Assembly: GCA_009843675.1 (NCBI GenBank)
Contig: VYCZ01000294.1
Coordinates: forward strand, 1 to 12,398
DNA: 12,398 bases
Direction of reading: 5' to 3'
Origin: Gammaproteobacteria bacterium
GTDB taxonomy: Bacteria > Pseudomonadota > Gammaproteobacteria > Eutrophobiales > Eutrophobiaceae
Part shown: positions 1 to 6,875 of the stretch, one piece after another
Layout: each line of letters starts with the position of its first letter
How positions within the stretch are numbered: position 1 is the stretch's first letter
The notes under the pieces: generated by a model
What the model saw: the letters and a program-made list of their open reading frames with translations, nothing else
Told to the model about the DNA's origin: nothing
Databases searched by the model: none
Program-made: the position numbers and the translations under genes

Positions 1-613
1 TGGCTCATTCCGCTGGCTGAGCGGCAGGGAGATCAGCATTGCGGGCAGGCCCGTGCGGGCGCTCAGGGTGAACTACGTGGGTGAACTGGGCTGGGAACTG
101 CACCCGCTGATGAAATACCTGGAGGAGTTGTACGATGCCCTGCAGGAGGCGGGCGCGGCCCTCGGCCTGACCGATTTCGGGCTGTACGCGGTCAACAGCC
201 TGCGCCTGGAGAAGGGGTACCGGGGCTGGGGCGCGGAACTGACCAACGAAGTCACCATGATCGATGCGGACATGGCGCGTTTCCTCAGGCTGGACAAGGA
301 GGACTTCACGGGGAAACGGGCCACCCTTGAGCAACGGGACAGGAGCCTCCAACTGGTGTATTTCGAAGTGGATGCCACCGACTCCGACGTGCGCGGCAGC
401 GAACCGCTGTACCACGGCGATGCATGCGTCGGCGTGACCACGTCCGGTGGTTACGGCCATTACGTGCGCAAAAGCCTGGGTTTCGGCTACGTTCCGCCGC
501 AACTGGCAGCACCCGGCACGGAACTGGACGTCGGTCTGCTCGGTGAACGGCGCCGGGTGAAGGTACTGCAGGAACCGGTGTATGATCCGGCCAATGAACG
601 GCTGAGAGCATAA
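1..613 (+). CDS. C-terminal part of a GcvT-domain demethylating dehydrogenase (dimethylglycine/sarcosine dehydrogenase family), 5' truncated
   Basis: This frame is open from the left edge (first full codon at base 2) to a TAA at 611-613, giving about 203 residues. The visible part is the end of a GcvT (aminomethyltransferase-like, folate-binding) domain and its C-terminal beta-barrel domain. Blocks shared with the end of the next gene are VGELGWEL (bases 77-100), SLRLEKGYRGWG, TSGGYGHY and the tail YDPANERLR. In the known family an N-terminal FAD oxidase domain removes an N-methyl group and this C-terminal domain captures the one-carbon unit on tetrahydrofolate. The FAD part would lie left of the window, so its presence is inferred from the paralogue downstream. 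A free-standing GcvT-like protein cannot be excluded. The stop codon overlaps the next start by one base (TAATG), which points to one operon with coupled translation. Confidence 0.88.
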   Translation, partial: GSFRWLSGREISIAGRPVRALRVNYVGELGWELHPLMKYLEELYDALQEAGAALGLTDFGLYAVNSLRLEKGYRGWGAELTNEVTMIDADMARFLRLDKEDFTGKRATLEQRDRSLQLVYFEVDATDSDVRGSEPLYHGDACVGVTTSGGYGHYVRKSLGFGYVPPQLAAPGTELDVGLLGERRRVKVLQEPVYDPANERLRA

Positions 614-3069
614 TGTCCGGCGCCACGCCAAACCTTCCCGCACGCGCCGAAGTAGTCATCATCGGCGGCGGCGTGATCGGTTGCTCCATCGCCTATCACC
701 TGGCCAAATTCCAGTCCATGGACGTGGTATTGCTGGAACGCCAACAACTCACATCAGGCACGACCTGGCACGCGGCCGGCCTGATCGGGCAGTTACGCGG
801 TTCCATCAACATGACCCGTCTGGCCCGTTACACCCGGGAACTGTACGAGGGGCTGGAAGTCGAAACGGGACAGGCAACGGGTTACAGGAAATGCGGGTCG
901 GTGTCTATTGCCACCCATGAAGAACGCTTCGAGGAGTTGAAACGTAACGCGTCCATGGCAAAGGTGTTCGGGCTGGAGGTGAGCGTGGTCACACCCGCCG
1001 AGATCAGAGAGCGCATACCATTGCTGTACACCGACGACGTCATCGGCGGGATCCATATCCCTACCGACGGTTACGCCAACGCGGTGGACATCACGCAGGC
1101 CCTGGCCATGGGCGCGCGCACTGCCGGCGCAAGGATTTTCCAGAATGTGGAAGTAACCGCCATCCGCACCGCGGCAGGCAATCTCACCGGCGTCAGCACC
1201 GGGTACGGCGACGTGGATGCCGATTACGTGGTACTGTGCGCCGGCATGTGGACGCGGGACCTGGCCGCCGGCATCGGAGTGAACGTGCCGCTGCACGCGT
1301 GTGAGCACTATTACGCGTTGTTCGAATCTGTCGCCGGCCTGGATGAGAGCCTGCCGGTGATACGGGATTATGACGCCTGCACCTATTACAAGCACGATGC
1401 CGGTAAACTGCTGGTCGGCGCGTTTGAACCTCACGCCCGGCCCTGGGGTATGGACGGTATTCCGGAGGACTTCTGCTTCGACGAGATCGCGGGTGACTTC
1501 GATCATTTCGAGCCGATCCTGCAGGGCGCCATGGCACGTGTACCGGCCCTGGAGTCAGCCGGTATCCAGAAATTCTTCTGCGGCCCGGAGAGCTTCACGC
1601 CCGACGTCCGTTACCACCTGGGCCAGGCCCCGGAGTTCGACAACTGTTTCGTTGCCGCAGGCCTGAATTCCATCGGCCTGCAGTCCGCGGGCGGGATAGG
1701 CAAGGTGGTGGCGGAATGGATGCGCGCCGGACGCCCCCCGGCAGACCTCTGGGAAGTGGACGTGCGCCGCAATATGCCGTTCCAGGGCAACCGCAAATAC
1801 CTGCACGAGCGCGTGTCCGAGAGCCTGGGCCTGCTCTATGCCAGGCATTACCCCTATCGCCAGTATGAAAGCGCCCGCGGCGTGCGCAAGTCGCCGCTCT
1901 ACGAGCGCCTGGCAGCCGCCGGCGCCTGCCACGGCGAGACCGCCGGCTGGGAGCGGCCGAACTGGTACGCGCCGCCGGGGATGGAAGCCCGGTACGAAGT
2001 CAGCTACGGGCGCCAGAACTGGTTCGAATACTCGGCCGCGGAGCACCGCGCGGCGCGCGAAAACGTGGCCCTGTTCGACCAGTCGTCCTTCGCCAAGTAC
2101 CGCCTGGAAGGACCGGACGCGGCGCGGGCGCTGAACTACGTGTGCGCCAATGATGTTGACGTGCGGCCCGGCCGCATAGTCTACACCCAGTGGCTGAACG
2201 GGAATGGAGGGATAGAGGCGGACCTGACGGTAACGCGCCTGGGTGAGGACAGTTTCCTGATCGTCACGGCCGCGGCCACGGAAGTGCGCGATTTTCACTG
2301 GCTGAAACGGCACGTCCCCGCCGACGCGCACTGTGTGCTCACCAACGTAACCTCAGCCATGGGTGTGATATCCGTGATGGGCCCCAACGCGCGCAAGCTG
2401 TTGCAACCGTTGACACCCGACGACCTGTCGAACGAGGCGTTCGGCTTTGCGAACAGCCGGGAGATTGAACTGGGCTACGCGCATGTGCGCGCCTCGCGCA
2501 TCACTTTCGTAGGCGAACTGGGTTGGGAACTGTATATACCGACCGAGTTCGTCGCCGGGGTCTACGATGAAATCACGGCTGCCGGAGAGGCGCTGGGCCT
2601 GGCCCATGCCGGTTACCACGCACTGGATTCGCTGCGCATCGAGAAGGCCTACCGGCACTGGGGCCACGACATCACCGACGAGGACACGCCGCTGGAGGCG
2701 GGCCTGGGGTTCACGGTGAAGTTCGACAAACCGGGCGGTTTCATCGGCCGCGACGCGTTGCTCAGGCAGCGCGAACAGGGCCTGCAGAGGCGCCTGCTGC
2801 AGTTCAGGCTGCTGGACCCGGAACCCCTGCTTTACCACAACGAACCGGTTTGGCATCGGGGCCGGATTGTCGGCCACATCACCTCCGGCAGTTACGGCCA
2901 CACCCTGGGCGGCAGCGTTGGCCTGGGTTATGTCGACACGTCGCAGGTACAGGACGCCGGAGAACTGCTGGAGGACGGCTTCGAGATCGAGGTGGCCGGC
3001 GTACGCGTCCCGGCCCAAGCCTCGCTGCGCCCGATGTACGATCCCGGCAACAAACGCATCCGCTGCTGA
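613..3069 (+). CDS. FAD-dependent dehydrogenase with GcvT domain (dimethylglycine/sarcosine dehydrogenase-like)
   Basis: An 818-residue flavoprotein. Oxidative removal of a methyl from a secondary or tertiary N-methyl amine is the family reaction, with the carbon passed to tetrahydrofolate. The N-terminal Rossmann motif is IIGGGVIG (16-23), with the ribose-binding acid E42 at the end of strand 2. The following SGTTWHAAGL block carries His53 in the position where mammalian dimethylglycine dehydrogenase binds FAD covalently through histidine. The FAD/DAO domain runs to about residue 380, a short FAO-middle domain to about 440, then GcvT (about 440-705) and the GcvT C-terminal barrel (about 712-805). 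D537 in GGIEADLTV matches the folate-site Asp described for Arthrobacter dimethylglycine oxidase. The architecture and length fit DMGDH/SARDH; substrate choice between dimethylglycine, sarcosine and a related amine cannot be read. The start is the ATG overlapping the upstream stop; only a weak GAGAG lies before it, consistent with coupling. The protein lacks a signal peptide, so it is probably cytoplasmic. Confidence 0.93.
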   Translation: MSGATPNLPARAEVVIIGGGVIGCSIAYHLAKFQSMDVVLLERQQLTSGTTWHAAGLIGQLRGSINMTRLARYTRELYEGLEVETGQATGYRKCGSVSIATHEERFEELKRNASMAKVFGLEVSVVTPAEIRERIPLLYTDDVIGGIHIPTDGYANAVDITQALAMGARTAGARIFQNVEVTAIRTAAGNLTGVSTGYGDVDADYVVLCAGMWTRDLAAGIGVNVPLHACEHYYALFESVAGLDESLPVIRDYDACTYYKHDAGKLLVGAFEPHARPWGMDGIPEDFCFDEIAGDFDHFEPILQGAMARVPALESAGIQKFFCGPESFTPDVRYHLGQAPEFDNCFVAAGLNSIGLQSAGGIGKVVAEWMRAGRPPADLWEVDVRRNMPFQGNRKYLHERVSESLGLLYARHYPYRQYESARGVRKSPLYERLAAAGACHGETAGWERPNWYAPPGMEARYEVSYGRQNWFEYSAAEHRAARENVALFDQSSFAKYRLEGPDAARALNYVCANDVDVRPGRIVYTQWLNGNGGIEADLTVTRLGEDSFLIVTAAATEVRDFHWLKRHVPADAHCVLTNVTSAMGVISVMGPNARKLLQPLTPDDLSNEAFGFANSREIELGYAHVRASRITFVGELGWELYIPTEFVAGVYDEITAAGEALGLAHAGYHALDSLRIEKAYRHWGHDITDEDTPLEAGLGFTVKFDKPGGFIGRDALLRQREQGLQRRLLQFRLLDPEPLLYHNEPVWHRGRIVGHITSGSYGHTLGGSVGLGYVDTSQVQDAGELLEDGFEIEVAGVRVPAQASLRPMYDPGNKRIRC

Positions 3070-3071
3070 TA

Positions 3072-4616
3072 TCAGGCCCTGCCGATAGCCTCCCGCGGCA
3101 GGAATATGGGAAACCTCGACCTCACCTCCAGGTCGGCCTCATCACTGACGTGGTTCGGGAAATGGCTCGCGAGGATGGCCCGCTTCTTCTCGATGGCCTT
3201 CTGCAACATGACCGGCTTGCCATTCTCCTCCCACACGGTGGGACTGGTCCGGTCGCCGAAATCCGGGTAGATATATTCGCTCTGCATGACCTTCAGAGTG
3301 CGGTCCGAGCCCAGGTAATGGCCCTCTCCACTGGTACAGACCTGTTTGATCTCGTCAAAACCCAGGGTCTCCGCGTTCACCTCGATGCCGCGCGTGACCC
3401 GCAGGGCCGCGCCGAGCACGTCATTGTCCAGCAGCAGGCTCTCCGGACAGGTGCCCAGCAGGCTTGCGTACATACCTGCCGATTCGTACACCAGGTTGGC
3501 GCCCGCCAGCGCCGCGGACAGGATTGTTCCGGCCCGTTCCGCACCGGCCTGGAAATCCGGAAATTTCGCATCCGTCATGCCGCAGGCGGTGCCGAACGGC
3601 AGGTCGTAGACAATACCCATCTGGGCGCAGGCCGCGGACAGAAGGCCCTGCTCGGGCGAACCGCCGCTCATGGCGCCGGTGCGCAGGTCGGAGACGAACG
3701 GCCAGGCGCCGAGAATGGCCGGGGCGCCGGGTTCGATCGCATTCACGTAGACCAGGCCGCCCAGACATTCTGCCCAGGCCTGGGAAACCGCGCCCGCCAG
3801 GCACGCCGGCGTGGTGGCGCCGGCCTGCCCCGCAGACAGCAGCAGCACCGGCATGCCGCCCTGGACCGCGGCCCGCAGGCATTCCAGCGATTCCTGTGCA
3901 AACTTCATGGGCGGCACGACGAAGCAGTTGGACTGGCTGACAAACGGCCTTGCCCGCCACGCGGCCTCGCCGCCGGCCATGACGTGCAGCATTTCCAGGG
4001 TCTTTTCCAGGTGGGCGGCTTCGGTCCAGCTCGAGGCGACGTGCTTGCCGGTGCCCATGGCCACGCAATAGGCGGTGTTGAGGTCCATCTCGTAGTTGTC
4101 GGCAACATCGCGCAACACGCAGGTACGCTGGAACATGTGTATATGTTCGCAGGTGTCGGCGATGCGCGCCATGTCGTACAGGTCCTGCGCCGTTGATTCC
4201 CGGTAGCTGTTGTTTTCCGGGTCGGCGACCATGACCGCCGCCCCGGCCGTGGAGAAGTGCACCCGGCTGCCGCTGAGGTCCAGGTCGTGCCCGGGGTCCT
4301 GGCCGTGCAGCACCAGGTTGCGCCGGGCCAGCGCCATGGCGTTTTCGACTACGGGTCTCGGCATTCTCAGGCGGCCGTCGCTGCCAAGCACCGCGCCTGC
4401 TGCGGTACAGGTCTCTATGCAGTGCGGCGTGGCCTCGATGAAGCCGACTTCCTCCAGGATCCTGAAGATATTTTCATTTACGGCCTCGACGTCAGCGTCT
4501 TTCAGCGGCCGGAACTGGCCGCCGGCCTCGCCGGGATGAACGGGCTTGAGCGCATCATCCAGGGGCGCAGCGCGTAATGCCCTGCGCGCTTTTCTTCCAC
4601 CTGATTGCCTTGCCAT
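3072..4616 (-). CDS. MttB-superfamily (trimethylamine methyltransferase family) corrinoid methyltransferase, pyrrolysine-free
   Basis: A 514-residue protein of the MttB superfamily. Members transfer a methyl from a methylated amine to the Co(I) of a partner corrinoid protein. Recognisable family blocks are VHFSTAGAAVMVADPEN, the AGQAGATTP loop, WPFVSDLRTGAMSGGSPEQ, GMTDAKFPDFQAG (346-358) and the C-terminal YIYPDFGDRTSPT. The frame has no internal TAG. It therefore differs from true trimethylamine MttB, which needs pyrrolysine, and resembles pyrrolysine-free members such as glycine betaine methyltransferase MtgB; a quaternary amine substrate is the best inference. The N-terminus is very basic (MARQSGGRKARRALR). 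The ATG at 4614-4616 is preceded by a good TGGAGG ribosome site. The gene follows its presumed corrinoid partner by 147 bases in the same direction, with a palindromic element in between. Its TGA lies two bases from the stop of the convergent flavoprotein gene. Confidence 0.93.
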   Translation of the reverse strand: MARQSGGRKARRALRAAPLDDALKPVHPGEAGGQFRPLKDADVEAVNENIFRILEEVGFIEATPHCIETCTAAGAVLGSDGRLRMPRPVVENAMALARRNLVLHGQDPGHDLDLSGSRVHFSTAGAAVMVADPENNSYRESTAQDLYDMARIADTCEHIHMFQRTCVLRDVADNYEMDLNTAYCVAMGTGKHVASSWTEAAHLEKTLEMLHVMAGGEAAWRARPFVSQSNCFVVPPMKFAQESLECLRAAVQGGMPVLLLSAGQAGATTPACLAGAVSQAWAECLGGLVYVNAIEPGAPAILGAWPFVSDLRTGAMSGGSPEQGLLSAACAQMGIVYDLPFGTACGMTDAKFPDFQAGAERAGTILSAALAGANLVYESAGMYASLLGTCPESLLLDNDVLGAALRVTRGIEVNAETLGFDEIKQVCTSGEGHYLGSDRTLKVMQSEYIYPDFGDRTSPTVWEENGKPVMLQKAIEKKRAILASHFPNHVSDEADLEVRSRFPIFLPREAIGRA

Positions 4617-4624
4617 CGTCTTCG

Positions 4625-4630
4625 CCTCCA
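4625..4630 (-). promoter_or_regulatory. Ribosome binding site of the MttB-like gene
   Basis: On the minus strand TGGAGG lies eight bases before the ATG at 4616. It is the clearest Shine-Dalgarno sequence in the window and fixes the start of the methyltransferase. It also shows that this gene can be initiated independently of the corrinoid gene upstream. Confidence 0.7.
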
Positions 4631-4633
4631 GGG

Positions 4634-4669
4634 TTCGGAATGACAGGTGAGCTTACCCGTCATGCCGGA
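4634..4669. repeat. Imperfect inverted repeat, outer part of a REP-like element
   Basis: TTCGGAATGAC (4634-4644) is an imperfect reverse complement of GTCATGCCGGA (4659-4669), and the sequence between them (GGTGAGCTTACC) is itself almost palindromic. The whole would fold into one long hairpin. It ends only a few bases before the ribosome site of the MttB-like gene on the minus strand, so in the mRNA it would stand directly upstream of that site. Confidence 0.55.
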
Positions 4670-4751
4670 CTTGTTCCGGCATCCAGTAATTATAGAGTGT
4701 CGCCTCCAGCGACGCATTATTCTACTGGATTCCCGAATGCGCGGGAATGAC
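4659..4751. repeat. REP/MITE-like palindromic element between the corrinoid and methyltransferase genes
   Basis: The left arm at 4659-4688 (starts GTCATGCCGGA, ends ATCCAGTA) is an imperfect inverted copy of the right arm at 4723-4751 (starts TACTGGATTCCCG, ends GGGAATGAC). Each arm folds on itself: GCCGGA/TCCGGC on the left, TTCCCG/CGGGAA on the right. The centre holds a third small hairpin, GTCGC-CTCCA-GCGAC (4699-4713). Elements of the GTCATTCC...GGAATCCAG type are scattered widely between genes in proteobacteria. This one carries no gene and probably acts as an mRNA stabiliser or processing site, or is just a mobile remnant. No clear target-site duplication was seen. Confidence 0.7.
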
Positions 4752-4763
4752 GGATGCGGGAGT

Positions 4764-5501
4764 TTACGCGGCGACGGCTGTGCGCGTCGTCACGAGGCGG
4801 GTGCCGGTATCCGCGGCTTCGGCCGCGTCCCGGCAGTAGGCGTCCGCGCCTACCGCCCTGCCGAACTCCTCGTTCAGCGGCGCGCCACCCACCATCACGA
4901 TGTAATCATTCCGGATGTTCTGTGACACCATCTCGTCGATGACAACCTTCATATAAGGCATGGTGGTGGTGAGCAGGGCCGACATGCCGAGAATATCCGG
5001 CTTGTGCTGCTCCAGCGCGGCAAAATAGTCCTCGACGCTGTTGTTGATGCCGATGTTGACAACCTCGAAACCGGCACCCTCCATCATCATGCCTACCAGG
5101 TTCTTGCCGATGTCGTGGATATCGCCCTTGACGGTGCCGATCACCATCTTGCCGATGGGCTTGGCCCCGGTCTCCGCCAGCAACGGGCGCAACACCTCCA
5201 TGCCGCCCTTCATGGCGTTGGCCGCCAGCAACACCTCCGGCACGAACAGGATGCCGTCGCGGAAATCGATGCCGACGATCTGCATGCCGCCGACCAGCGC
5301 TTCGTTCAACACCTTGTCCGCGGCCCAACCCCGGTCCAGCAGAAGCTCCGTACCTTCGACGATCTCATCCCGGAGACCGTCGTACAAGTCGTCGTGCATC
5401 TGCTCCACCAGTTCGGAATCGTCGAGTTCCGACAGGACCAGTTCTTCTTCCTGGTCGTCAACCCAGTTGTCTACCGCCGCTTCTTGAATCGTCACTGTCA
5501 T
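4764..5501 (-). CDS. Corrinoid (B12-binding) methyl carrier protein, MttC/MtgC-like
   Basis: A 245-residue protein that would carry the methyl group on its cobalt for the MttB-like enzyme encoded next. It has the helical cap domain (about 35-115, including FVPEVLLAANAMKGGM) and a Rossmann-like B12 domain. The signature is complete: D127-x-H129-x-x-G132, S174-x-L176 and G205-G206, with the spacing of 41 and 28 residues usual in methionine synthase-type corrinoid proteins. H129 is the lower axial cobalt ligand. An acidic stretch of 34 residues precedes M35, where shorter members of the family begin. I keep the upstream ATG because it is preceded by GGGAG, although the spacing is short (two bases), and because the extra stretch reads as coherent protein. 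The gene is the first of a leftward pair, divergent from the dioxygenase gene. Confidence 0.94.
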   Translation of the reverse strand: MTVTIQEAAVDNWVDDQEEELVLSELDDSELVEQMHDDLYDGLRDEIVEGTELLLDRGWAADKVLNEALVGGMQIVGIDFRDGILFVPEVLLAANAMKGGMEVLRPLLAETGAKPIGKMVIGTVKGDIHDIGKNLVGMMMEGAGFEVVNIGINNSVEDYFAALEQHKPDILGMSALLTTTMPYMKVVIDEMVSQNIRNDYIVMVGGAPLNEEFGRAVGADAYCRDAAEAADTGTRLVTTRTAVAA

Positions 5502-5516
5502 GTCTCCCGGATGCCG

Positions 5517-5552
5517 GAAATTTCGCGGAAGTCTGAATTAGACCGCAATTTC
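5517..5552. promoter_or_regulatory. Dyad symmetry upstream of the corrinoid protein gene
   Basis: GAAATT (5517-5522) plus GCGG (5525-5528) pair with CCGC (5543-5546) plus AATTTC (5547-5552), leaving a two-base bulge. An inner TCT/AGA pair closes a GAATT loop. On the minus strand this sits about 15 to 50 bases before the ATG and overlaps a possible -10 hexamer. It could be an operator or a hairpin in the 5' leader; sequence alone does not decide. Confidence 0.4.
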
Positions 5553-5565
5553 GTGTATATGAAAG
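5537..5565 (-). promoter_or_regulatory. Possible promoter of the corrinoid-methyltransferase operon
   Basis: Reading the minus strand, TCTAAT (5542-5537) is a fair -10, and CTTTCA (5565-5560) is a poor -35 seventeen bases upstream. The ATGTCG half-site of the composite motif ends two bases before this -35. That layout would suit a promoter needing an activator. Prediction from short matches only. Confidence 0.3.
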
Positions 5566-5567
5566 CA

Positions 5568-5594
5568 CGACATCGTTGCATCCAAATGCGACAT
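5568..5594 (-). promoter_or_regulatory. Composite direct-repeat motif, copy A (candidate activator site)
   Basis: On the minus strand this reads ATGTCGCAT, twelve other bases, then ATGTCG. The two ATGTCG units start 21 bases apart, so they face the same side of the helix. The motif ends 66 bases before the corrinoid gene start. The same arrangement recurs at 6876-6902 before the TonB receptor gene. Direct half-sites about two helical turns apart are typical of AraC-family activators, which include known regulators of glycine betaine and carnitine catabolism in Pseudomonas. The assignment to that family is inference; no regulator gene is in the window. Confidence 0.6.
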
Positions 5595-5631
5595 ATCGGT
5601 TAATTTATTTGTAAACGGGAGCATATTTGTT

Positions 5632-5645
5632 CGCTATTATTAGCG
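5632..5645. promoter_or_regulatory. Short perfect dyad CGCTA-TTAT-TAGCG before the dioxygenase gene
   Basis: Five bases pair perfectly across a TTAT centre, 33 bases upstream of the ATG at 5679, in an AT-rich stretch. It contains TATTAT (5635-5640), the only reasonable -10 for the rightward gene, although no good -35 stands at the right distance. It may be an operator over that promoter. Weak evidence. Confidence 0.3.
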
Positions 5646-5678
5646 CTGTTCCGGAAACCAACCGCTTGAAACAACGCC

Positions 5679-6854
5679 ATGGCAATGACATCTCAGGTTA
5701 TCGGGGAGCAGTTACCTTCGATTGAACCGCAGGCGGACGGCCTGGTGATCGCCTGGCCGGGGGGAGACTGCAGCCGCCACCTGTACTACTGGCTGCGGGA
5801 AAACTGCCACTGCCCGCAATGCACACACCAGGATGCCTGGGAGCGTATCGCCGATTTCCTGGCGATCCCCCTGGATATTACGCCGGACAAGTTCAGCGGC
5901 GACGCCCGCGGACTGCATCTCACCTGGCCCGAACACGGGGCCGACTGTGACGGGACTTTCTATAGCTGGGACTGGCTGTACCGCCACCGCTGCGAACGGG
6001 AGGCGCGCCTGGAGCGCAAGCAACGGCGCACGGCCTGGACCGCCCGGGAGTTTGACATCAAGCGTGTGTCCGTCGGCTTTACAGGTGTCATGGCCGGCGA
6101 TAACGCCCTGCTGGAAATGCTGGAGCATATCGATGATACGGGCGTAGCCCTGGTCACCGGCGTGCCGTCGGAACATCTTGCCGTCGTGCGCCTGGCGGAA
6201 CGCATCGCCTTCATCGAGGAATCCCACTTCGGCCGCTACTTCGACGTGGAATCGAAACCTGACCCGGAAAACCTGGCCTATACGCCGCGGGCGCTGTATC
6301 CCCATAACGACCTCCCCAGCCGCACTCATCTGCCGGGAATCCAGTTCCTGCATTGCCTGCAGAACGACGCGCAGGGCGGGGACAGCATCATGGTCGATTC
6401 TATCGCTTCGGCCGGGAAGCTGCAGCAAACGGATGCGGCGGCTTTCGAGCTGCTGAGCACCCATAAGGTCACGTTCACCTACGTCGCCGAAGACCGGCAT
6501 ATCGTCAATCGCGGCTGCGTGATAGAGGTCGATGAAGACGGCAATATCATCGGCACCCGGCTGCACCCGGCGCTGCTGGGACCGGTGGACATCGAACCGG
6601 AGTTACAGGCGCAGTTCTACCGGGCGCACCGGGCGCTTCTCGACATCGCTACCAGCGCCGAGATGCAGTACCGCTTCCGCCTGAACAATGGCGACTGCCA
6701 GGTATTCGATAACCATCGCATCATGCACGCGCGCAGCGAGTTCGATCCGGACAGCGGCTACCGGCATTTGCAGGGCTGCTACATCTGCCGGGACGATCTG
6801 CGGAGCCGCCTCGAGGTGTTGCGCAGGACAGGCGGGAATTTCCGTCACACGTGA
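5679..6854 (+). CDS. 2-oxoglutarate/Fe(II) dioxygenase, gamma-butyrobetaine hydroxylase-like
   Basis: A 391-residue protein of the gamma-butyrobetaine dioxygenase type, which hydroxylates gamma-butyrobetaine to L-carnitine using O2 and 2-oxoglutarate. The N-terminal zinc domain has C43-x-C45-x-x-C48, with H86 (WPEHG) as a plausible fourth ligand; human BBOX1 has the same C-x-C-x-x-C plus His pattern. The catalytic TauD/TfdA domain has the iron ligands H209-N-D211 (PHNDLP) and H350 (HRIMHAR), and R362 in YRHLQGCY to hold 2-oxoglutarate. Length and ligand positions are close to human BBOX1 (387 residues; H202, D204, H347). Another betaine or a trimethyllysine-like substrate remains possible. 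The ATG at 5679 is chosen as the first in frame; a second ATG follows at 5685, and neither has a strong ribosome site. It is transcribed divergently from the corrinoid gene across 177 bases. Confidence 0.9.
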   Translation: MAMTSQVIGEQLPSIEPQADGLVIAWPGGDCSRHLYYWLRENCHCPQCTHQDAWERIADFLAIPLDITPDKFSGDARGLHLTWPEHGADCDGTFYSWDWLYRHRCEREARLERKQRRTAWTAREFDIKRVSVGFTGVMAGDNALLEMLEHIDDTGVALVTGVPSEHLAVVRLAERIAFIEESHFGRYFDVESKPDPENLAYTPRALYPHNDLPSRTHLPGIQFLHCLQNDAQGGDSIMVDSIASAGKLQQTDAAAFELLSTHKVTFTYVAEDRHIVNRGCVIEVDEDGNIIGTRLHPALLGPVDIEPELQAQFYRAHRALLDIATSAEMQYRFRLNNGDCQVFDNHRIMHARSEFDPDSGYRHLQGCYICRDDLRSRLEVLRRTGGNFRHT

Positions 6855-6875
6855 CCCGGCGTCTCACATCCAACA

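Noticed and set aside
2850..4196. Long rightward open frame (448 codons) across the end of the flavoprotein and the MttB-like gene
   Set aside because: It is antisense to a clear family member. Its product is an arginine/histidine/glycine-rich string without any recognisable motif, as expected for a shadow frame in GC-rich DNA.
3072..4616. Pyrrolysine-containing trimethylamine methyltransferase
   Set aside because: The frame is continuous with no internal TAG, so the enzyme belongs to the pyrrolysine-free part of the superfamily.
5502..5678. Cobalamin or glycine riboswitch before the corrinoid gene or the dioxygenase gene
   Set aside because: The region is too short for a cobalamin riboswitch, and I found neither a B12-box-like sequence nor paired glycine aptamers.
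6844..6855. GTCAC-AC-GTGAC hairpin at the stop of the dioxygenase gene as terminator
   Set aside because: The loop would be two bases, the stem is short and no T-run follows.
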